Positions 58,773 through 64,000 of a DNA stretch of 64,000 nucleotides are shown piece by piece. The stretch is from NCBI GenBank assembly GCA_001725355.1, contig MEGD01000001.1, positions 1-64,000 on the forward strand. Direction: 5' to 3'. Position 1 is the first letter of the stretch, and each line of letters opens with the position of its first letter. The DNA comes from Novosphingobium sp. SCN 66-18 (GTDB lineage: Bacteria > Pseudomonadota > Alphaproteobacteria > Sphingomonadales > Sphingomonadaceae). The translations under genes and the position numbers were made by a program. The notes beneath the pieces were generated by a model. That model worked only from the letters and a program-made list of their open reading frames with translations. It had not been told where the DNA came from and searched no databases.

Positions 58773-61583
58773 TCAGTACACGTAGCTGGCGCGGAACAGG
58801 AACGTGCGGCCCGGCTCCATGTAGTCCTTCTGGTAGCTCGGGTTGTCGCCCTTGGTGGTGTAGTATTTCCACCCGCCCAGGATGTTGCCCACGTCGAAGT
58901 CCAGCGCGAAGTGCTTGTTGAAATTGTAGCGCGAATGGAAATCGAGGCTACGGTTGGGCTGGACCCACTTGTCGACTGCGTTGTCGCGCAGCGATTCGAT
59001 GTACTTGCCGCGATAGTTGTACGAGAGTTTCGCCTCGACGCCGTACTTCTGGTAGGTCAGCGCCGCGTTGTAGATTAGATGCGGCGTGTTGACGAAGCGG
59101 ATCGGCTTGCCGGCGCGATAGGCGAGGCCCGTTTCCGCACTGGACTTCTGCACGGTGATGTTGCCCTCGATGCCGAACCCGTCGAACGGCGGCGTGATGC
59201 CCTGCAGCCCCTTGATGATGTTCAGCTCGACACCGTAGATCGTCGCCCTTTGCCCGTTCTGCGGCTGGTCGATGACCACGGTGCCGACCGAGGTGTTGGC
59301 ATTGACCTCGTTCCCGCCGGTGAAGATGAAGTTCGAGATGCGCTTGTAGTACACGCCCGCCGAAACGATGCTGGTGGCATCGGGGTAGGTTTCCAGCGAG
59401 AGATCGAGGTTGAGCGCCCGCGCCGCCTTGAGGTCCGGGTTTCCGCGTGAAATGCCGACCACTTCGCCCTTGGAGTTGCGCGAAACCGACTGGCTGGCGG
59501 CGATGAACCCGTATTCGGGCGGCGAATAGCCGGTCCAGATCGCGGCGCGGACGACGTTCTTGTCGTCTGGGCGCCAGATCGCGGTCACGCTGGGCAACAG
59601 CACGTTGTAGCCCCGGTCGGTCGCGATGAAGCCGCTGCCGGCACTGTCGTCCGACCAGCCAACGTTGTGCGTCTCGCGGCGTTCGAAGCGCGTGCCGGCG
59701 ATCACCTGCAGCGCGTCAAAGTGGAAATGGGCAAGGGCATAGGCGGCATAGACGCGCTCGGTGCCGCGCTTGCGCTGCGTCAGATCGGGCAATCCGCTGT
59801 CGGTGAAGCCGTTGGCCTTCATCGCGGCATCGATCGCGGCGACCACCTTGTCGCGGTTGAACACGTCGCCATAATAGTACTGGCCGCCCAGCACGCTCAT
59901 CACTTCCTTCTGGACGAGCCCCGACTGCTTGAGGTTGAGGCCATCGAGCGGCGTGCCCGAAAGATCGCCGCCATAACCGGGATAGTAATCGTACTGGCGC
60001 TTCGACTGGAGGAACTTGGCCCCGACCTTCACGTAGTCGAGCGCGCCACTCCCGAAATTGTAGCGCGCGTCAAACCGGAAGGCGATGCGGCTGTCCTTCT
60101 GGCGGTCCCGCGAGACGTTGAGCCCGTCGAACGGCAGCAGCGACGAGTCATGTTCGACATTGGCGGCGGGGCCGGTCAGGTCGACGTGCGGGAAGCGCGG
60201 GTCGGCCGAGACCCAATCCAGCCCCTGCGCGTTGAGCGGATAGGTGCACTTGTCGCAGTTGTAGCTGATCGAATAGCTTTCCGGAGTGGCGCGCGAACCG
60301 CCCGAATAGCTGGCGTCGTAATCCAGCTGAAGCCGCCCGGCATCAGTGTGGCCGCCCAGGTCGATCGTGTAGAGCGTCTGGTTCTGGTCGATCGTCGAGA
60401 AGTTGCGGGCGAACTGGAACGCCTGCGGGTTCCATACGCCCGAACGGCCGTTGAGCGACCAGTACTGGCTGGAATTGCGGTCAGCGTCGGTGATCACGCC
60501 GTCGCCGTCGGCATCGACGATCTGGCTGGTGGTGTAGCTGTAGATGCGGCCCTTGGCGCCGGTGCCGATCACCGCCTTGTCGGGCTGGACCAGCGTGGTG
60601 TCGTCGATGTTCACCTGCGTCAGCCGCGCGGTCTTGCGGCTGCGGTAGTCGGTCACGTCGTTGGTGCCGCGCTGTTCCTGGTGCGAATACTGGCCACGCA
60701 GGTAAAGCTGCGTCCTGTCGCCGTGGTAATCGAACGAGACGTTCCCGCCATAGCGCTTCTGCTGCAACCGGCGGTAATCGAGATCGATGCCGGGCAGATG
60801 CATGTTGCTCTGGTCGATCGCTTCCTGGCTGTCCTTGCGCCAGCGATAGGGTTCCCATTCGCCGTCGTTTTCGGTTTCCTGACCGTTGCCGTGGTTCATC
60901 CCGTAGTTGGCGGAGATGAACACGCCGAAGCGGCCGTCGGCGAAGCGCTTGCCGAAATCGAGCTGGCCCTGATAGGTGCCCGCCGCTTCGCCGGCGTCCT
61001 TCGCCTGCTGGTTGAAGCCGGCGGCGCCATAAGCGCGGAGCGTCAGGTCGTTCTGGAAATCGAACGCGGTGGGCGTGCGGAAATCGATCGAGCCGCCGAT
61101 GCCGTCACCATCCTGGTCAGGCGTCAGCGTCTTGGTCACGCGGATCGAGGCAAGGCCGTTCGGCGGCAGCACGGTGAGTGAAACGTCGCGGCTGCCGGGA
61201 TCGGTCTGCGCCACGCGCACGCCGTTGATATAGACCGCGTTGTACGTGCCCGAAAGGCCGCGAATGGCGACGTATTCGCCCTCGCCCGTGTCCTGGTTCA
61301 CGATCACCGACAGGCCGGGAATGCGCGCCAGCGCATCGGCCACGTTGGCATCGGGCAGCTTGCCCAGGTTGTCGGCGGAGATGATGTCGATAACGTTGTC
61401 GGCCTTCTTCTTCTCCTCGATCGCGGCCACCGTGCTCAGGCGCTGGCCGGTGACCGTGATGGAATCGGGCGCGTCGGCCGCGTCCTCCGCGTGCGCGGCG
61501 CTGTCACATGCCACGATCGACGCGATCGCCACAGACGCCCGGAACAGTGCGCGGCCTTGCCGCGCGCGCTTGTAACCTGCCAT
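58773..61583 (-). CDS. TonB-dependent receptor, Xanthomonas/Caulobacter (TIGR01782) type
   Basis: The start is placed at ATG 61583, giving 936 residues with a signal peptide ending near A32. The plug has N-V-A-D-A-L-A-R-I-P-G-L-S-V, E-G-E-Y-V-A-I-R-G-L-S-G-T-Y-N and D-G-D-G-I-G-G-S-I-D-F-R-T-P, hallmarks of the TIGR01782 receptors. The barrel ends F-L-F-R-A-S-Y-V-Y. A palindrome AACTGGT-ATAA-ACCAGTT at 61717-61734 matches the phosphonate-operon operator, so this receptor may import a phosphonate or phosphate ester. The PhnZ-like and phospholipase C genes lie directly upstream. Confidence 0.93.
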   Translation of the reverse strand: MAGYKRARQGRALFRASVAIASIVACDSAAHAEDAADAPDSITVTGQRLSTVAAIEEKKKADNVIDIISADNLGKLPDANVADALARIPGLSVIVNQDTGEGEYVAIRGLSGTYNAVYINGVRVAQTDPGSRDVSLTVLPPNGLASIRVTKTLTPDQDGDGIGGSIDFRTPTAFDFQNDLTLRAYGAAGFNQQAKDAGEAAGTYQGQLDFGKRFADGRFGVFISANYGMNHGNGQETENDGEWEPYRWRKDSQEAIDQSNMHLPGIDLDYRRLQQKRYGGNVSFDYHGDRTQLYLRGQYSHQEQRGTNDVTDYRSRKTARLTQVNIDDTTLVQPDKAVIGTGAKGRIYSYTTSQIVDADGDGVITDADRNSSQYWSLNGRSGVWNPQAFQFARNFSTIDQNQTLYTIDLGGHTDAGRLQLDYDASYSGGSRATPESYSISYNCDKCTYPLNAQGLDWVSADPRFPHVDLTGPAANVEHDSSLLPFDGLNVSRDRQKDSRIAFRFDARYNFGSGALDYVKVGAKFLQSKRQYDYYPGYGGDLSGTPLDGLNLKQSGLVQKEVMSVLGGQYYYGDVFNRDKVVAAIDAAMKANGFTDSGLPDLTQRKRGTERVYAAYALAHFHFDALQVIAGTRFERRETHNVGWSDDSAGSGFIATDRGYNVLLPSVTAIWRPDDKNVVRAAIWTGYSPPEYGFIAASQSVSRNSKGEVVGISRGNPDLKAARALNLDLSLETYPDATSIVSAGVYYKRISNFIFTGGNEVNANTSVGTVVIDQPQNGQRATIYGVELNIIKGLQGITPPFDGFGIEGNITVQKSSAETGLAYRAGKPIRFVNTPHLIYNAALTYQKYGVEAKLSYNYRGKYIESLRDNAVDKWVQPNRSLDFHSRYNFNKHFALDFDVGNILGGWKYYTTKGDNPSYQKDYMEPGRTFLFRASYVY

Positions 61584-61716
61584 GTCGTTTCTCCCCAGGA
61601 ACGCAAAAACCCCGACTGAGCCCCGCACCGGCGGGAGGATCCGACAGGCAAGGCACTCCCGTTGCCGGAAGCGGTGCTTCCGGCCGGTGGGGCGTCTGCG
61701 AATCGATCTTTCAGTC

Positions 61717-61734
61717 AACTGGTATAAACCAGTT
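61717..61734. promoter_or_regulatory. GntR operator candidate, TGGTATAAACCA (copy 2)
   Basis: Perfect 7-base inverted repeat with a 4-base centre, 134-151 bases upstream of the receptor start. The core CTGGTNNNNACCAG is identical to that at 20905-20922. Confidence 0.68.
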
Positions 61735-61818
61735 AGCCATTACATCGGCGTTACAGCTTTCGCGCCCGCATCAAAATATGGAACGGCCCCCGCGAAGGGC
61801 CCCATCGTCGCACCGCTT

Positions 61819-62373
61819 TCAACCTTCCGGTAGCAGCAGGCCCTCAAGCAGCGGGCGATAGGTTTCCAGATCGGGAACCTGCCAGTCCTTGCGCTTGCCC
61901 AGATCGTCGAAGCGGCGAAGCTGGATCGCGTCGTCGAACCAGCGGTTGCTTCGGAAAGAGGCCACTTCATCGGGATTCATCGCGCCGCCCTGCAGTTGCA
62001 GGCTGAGCAGCGAAGCGCCGCTGAGGCCTTCCGCATAGCCCGGCTCGACCGCGCAGAGATAACGCTTGGCATCGACATGCAGGCGGACCGGCTCGGTCAC
62101 GTCAGGCCCGAAGAACGGAGAAAGAAACGCAGCCCCCGTCACCTCGTGACGCGCATCAATGCCTTTGTGCTCCGCAGCATTTCCCGCATCGTCAATGAAT
62201 TGCCCGATATCGTGCAGCAGCGATGCCGCCACCATCGCGGGCGAGCAGTCCTGCGCCCGCGCAAGATGCCCGCATTGCAGAACGTGTTCGATCTGGGAGA
62301 TCGCCTCGCCGTAGTGATGGTCACCGAACTCTTTGATAATCCGGAAAATCCTGTCAATTCTGGTCGTCGTCAT
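61819..62373 (-). CDS. PhnZ/TmpB-like HD-domain oxygenase of phosphonate degradation
   Basis: From ATG 62373 the product has 184 residues, matching the roughly 190 of PhnZ. Metal ligands line up with PhnZ by eye: H30, H54-D55 (the HD pair), H76, H99 and D156, with K103 near the substrate. The flexible-loop residues Y21 and E23 sit in H-H-Y-G-E-A-I-S-Q. PhnZ is a mixed-valence di-iron oxygenase that cleaves 2-amino-1-hydroxyethylphosphonate to glycine and phosphate; TmpB does this for the trimethylammonio analogue. The partner hydroxylase gene (PhnY/TmpA) is not in the window. It is divergent from a phospholipase C gene, with a GntR-type site between. Confidence 0.85.
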   Translation of the reverse strand: MTTTRIDRIFRIIKEFGDHHYGEAISQIEHVLQCGHLARAQDCSPAMVAASLLHDIGQFIDDAGNAAEHKGIDARHEVTGAAFLSPFFGPDVTEPVRLHVDAKRYLCAVEPGYAEGLSGASLLSLQLQGGAMNPDEVASFRSNRWFDDAIQLRRFDDLGKRKDWQVPDLETYRPLLEGLLLPEG

Positions 62374-62466
62374 TCGGTTTCCCGTCATTTCTGCCGCGGC
62401 AATGCAAGGCCTGCACATCGCTTTATGCAGCCCGGCACCGCCCCGGGCGTCGTCAATCTGTAGCAG

Positions 62467-62484
62467 TTTTGGACTATACCAAAA
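62467..62484. promoter_or_regulatory. GntR operator candidate, TGGACTATACCA (copy 3)
   Basis: Inverted repeat TTTTGG-ACTATA-CCAAAA between the PhnZ-like gene (start 62373) and the phospholipase C gene (start 62543). It matches copies 1 and 2 in TGGWNNNNACCA. A single site here could control both divergent genes. Confidence 0.62.
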
Positions 62485-62542
62485 TTATGACTGGCTGGCG
62501 ACATTTCCGCAACGGCCAGCGGCAACGGAGAAAGGCACGGGT

Positions 62543-64000
62543 ATGAGCAGGGGCGGCGGCAACCGGCGCGATTTCCTCAAGGCGACGGCGCAGGCGGGTG
62601 GCGTGGCAGGCGCGCTATGGTCCGGCCTGATCGATCGGGCACTGGCGATCGCGCCAGCGGGCCGGAACGGTTCGATCATGGATGTCGAACACGTGGTCAT
62701 CCACATGCAGGAAAACCGCTCGTTCGATCACTATCTCGGCATGTTGAACGGCGTGCGCGGGCTGGGCGATCCGCGCCCCTTGCGCCTGCCCGGCGGGCGC
62801 GCCGTATGGGCGCAGCCTTCGGACCAGCATGCCGATGGCCACGTTCTGCCCTATCACGGCGATTCGCGCACGACCCGCTCGTTCACCGTCGACGGCGCGG
62901 ACCAGTCGCACCGCGAGAACATGCACATCTTCAACCGCGGCCGCTACGACCGCTGGGGGCACACCGGCGAACTGCACAACCGGATGCTGCACTACACGGC
63001 CGGCGACCTGCCGTTCTACTATGCGCTGGCGGACGCCTTCACCGTCTGCGACGCCTACCACTGCTCCACCATGACGCAGACCTATCCCAACCGGCTGCAC
63101 CTGTTCACCGGATGCAACGGCGGCGGCACGGTTGGCGGCGATCCGGAAATGAGCAACTACGGCGAGGACGAGACCCCCAGCGCCGACATGGCAACCGACC
63201 AGCCGCTGCGCGCCGAGGCCTATCGCTGGACGACCTATGCCGAACGGCTCCAACAAGCCGGCATCGCGTGGAAGGTCTATCAGGAATACGACAACTTCGG
63301 CGACAACCTGCTGTCGGTGTTCCCGCCGTTCCGGCCCTGCGCGCGCGATTCGGATCTGTACCGCCGGGGGCGGGCGTGGGTGAGCGAGCATCTGCAAGGC
63401 CCGGACCGCACCCGTTCGGACGGCGAACAACTCGTCGCCGCGTTCCGGGCCGACGTGGCGGCCGGTCAGCTGCCGGCGGTTTCGTGGATCGTCACCGCGG
63501 CGGACCTTTCCGAACATCCCAAGGCCGAACCGTCCAAGGGCGAACACGTCACCGCAAAGCTGATCGAGGCGCTGATCGATCACCCCGAAGTCTTCGCCAG
63601 GACCGTGTTCATCCTCAACTACGATGAGGCCGGCGGCTTCTTCGATCACATGCCGCCGCCGGTGCCACCGGTAGGCGATTATCGCGGGCACAGCACCGTG
63701 GCGCTCGACGGCGAGATGAAGGACTGGTCGGCCGAAAGCGCCTGGGCCGCCGAACATGGCGCGCGCCACCCCATCGGGCTGGGCATCCGCACGCCGACCA
63801 TGCTGGTCTCGCCATGGAGCCGGGGCGGTTTCGTCTGCTCGGAACTGTTCGACCACACCTCGGTCCTGCGCTTTCTGGAGCGGCGCTTCGGCGTGCACGA
63901 ACCCAACATCAGCGCCTGGCGCCGCGCGGTGTGCGGCGATCTCACCTCGGCGTTCGATTTCACCCGAAGCGATCCTTCGCGCCCGGCGCGCGCCCTGCCC
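62543..64000 (+). CDS. Phospholipase C, phosphocholine-type, Tat-exported (truncated by window end)
   Basis: The frame is open from ATG 62543 to the last base, 486 codons of a protein that usually has about 700 residues. A Tat signal R-R-D-F-L-K is at residues 8-13. The family pattern follows: V-V-I-H-M-Q-E-N-R-S-F-D-H-Y at about 51-64, M-T-Q-T-Y-P-N-R-L-H near 180, and N-Y-D-E-A-G-G-F-F-D-H near 355. These are features of the PLC/acid phosphatase (phosphoesterase) family. It should release phosphorylated head groups from phospholipids in the periplasm or outside the cell. Sharing a promoter region with the PhnZ-like gene links it to phosphorus scavenging. Confidence 0.88.
   Translation, partial: MSRGGGNRRDFLKATAQAGGVAGALWSGLIDRALAIAPAGRNGSIMDVEHVVIHMQENRSFDHYLGMLNGVRGLGDPRPLRLPGGRAVWAQPSDQHADGHVLPYHGDSRTTRSFTVDGADQSHRENMHIFNRGRYDRWGHTGELHNRMLHYTAGDLPFYYALADAFTVCDAYHCSTMTQTYPNRLHLFTGCNGGGTVGGDPEMSNYGEDETPSADMATDQPLRAEAYRWTTYAERLQQAGIAWKVYQEYDNFGDNLLSVFPPFRPCARDSDLYRRGRAWVSEHLQGPDRTRSDGEQLVAAFRADVAAGQLPAVSWIVTAADLSEHPKAEPSKGEHVTAKLIEALIDHPEVFARTVFILNYDEAGGFFDHMPPPVPPVGDYRGHSTVALDGEMKDWSAESAWAAEHGARHPIGLGIRTPTMLVSPWSRGGFVCSELFDHTSVLRFLERRFGVHEPNISAWRRAVCGDLTSAFDFTRSDPSRPARALP

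Noticed and set aside
61785-61801. Small GGCCC/GGGCC stem after the PhnZ-like gene
   Set aside because: Only five base pairs and no clear T-run right after it; too weak to call a terminator.
62617-63627. Plus-strand open frame in the phospholipase C region
   Set aside because: Wrong frame. The frame from 62543 carries the Tat signal and all phospholipase C motifs and stays open to the window end.

Overview
The window looks like a high-GC alphaproteobacterial chromosome or large plasmid, most likely a sphingomonad (Novosphingobium/Sphingobium/Sphingopyxis type). The reasons are six TonB-dependent receptors (one partial) built into catabolic operons, cytochromes P450, a Rieske oxygenase, family III CoA-transferases, and dense ATGA/GTGA gene overlaps. 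I saw no rRNA, tRNA, CRISPR array, transposase or integrase. No gene-free stretch exceeds about 240 bases.

Layout. 0-3.5 kb: the 3' end of a TonB-dependent receptor, a secreted sulfatase, a secreted alpha/beta hydrolase, and the stranded 3' end of a SigJ-like sigma factor. 3.5-17.3 kb: a catabolic island with a receptor-P450-EthD operon, a molybdopterin oxidoreductase, a TetR regulator divergent from an amidohydrolase-SDR pair, and an operon of thiolase-crotonase fusion, CoA-transferase and a second TetR. 17.4-20.8 kb: a copper-uptake set (DUF2946 protein, OprC-like receptor, TonB). 20.9-24.9 kb: a 2-aminoethylphosphonate-type catabolic operon (DUF5690 transporter, FAD oxidoreductase, PhnX) convergent with its probable GntR regulator. 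25.0-29.8 kb: a Rieske oxygenase, a receptor and a divergent AraC regulator. 30.0-44.7 kb: one minus-strand run of eleven genes (CocE hydrolase, receptor, CapA, TRAP DctQ and DctM, two 2-hydroxyacyl-CoA dehydratase-like proteins, a double CoA-transferase, DctP, alpha/beta hydrolase, CoA-transferase), with a divergent FCD-type GntR regulator. 45.5-58.6 kb: a LacI regulator, a P450, two MFS transporters, a receptor, a di-haem cytochrome, an OmpA-like protein, and a minus-strand MmgE/PrpD-transporter-CapA operon. 58.8-64 kb: a receptor, a PhnZ-like HD oxygenase and a phosphocholine-type phospholipase C that runs off the end.

How the parts fit. Four sets of palindromic sites recur in promoter regions and tie distant genes together. 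TGG(T/A)NNNNACCA sites link the phosphonate operon at 20.9 kb with the receptor, PhnZ-like and phospholipase C promoters at 61.7-62.5 kb, which suggests one phosphorus-scavenging regulon. ATGCAAGSGCTTACAT-like sites link the P450/MFS, receptor and CapA-transporter-MmgE promoters, with the LacI protein as likely reader. TTAAATGCTCATTTAA sites link the molybdoenzyme and the thiolase-crotonase operon. A 20-bp GAC...GTC site links the TetR/amidohydrolase and receptor/molybdoenzyme promoters. The most unusual assembly is the eleven-gene operon: receptor plus TRAP uptake, two CoA-transferases, and a dehydratase-like pair of a kind best known from anaerobes, with no ATP-dependent activator gene nearby. 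Regulon assignments and substrates are inference; the sites, overlaps and motifs are read directly.
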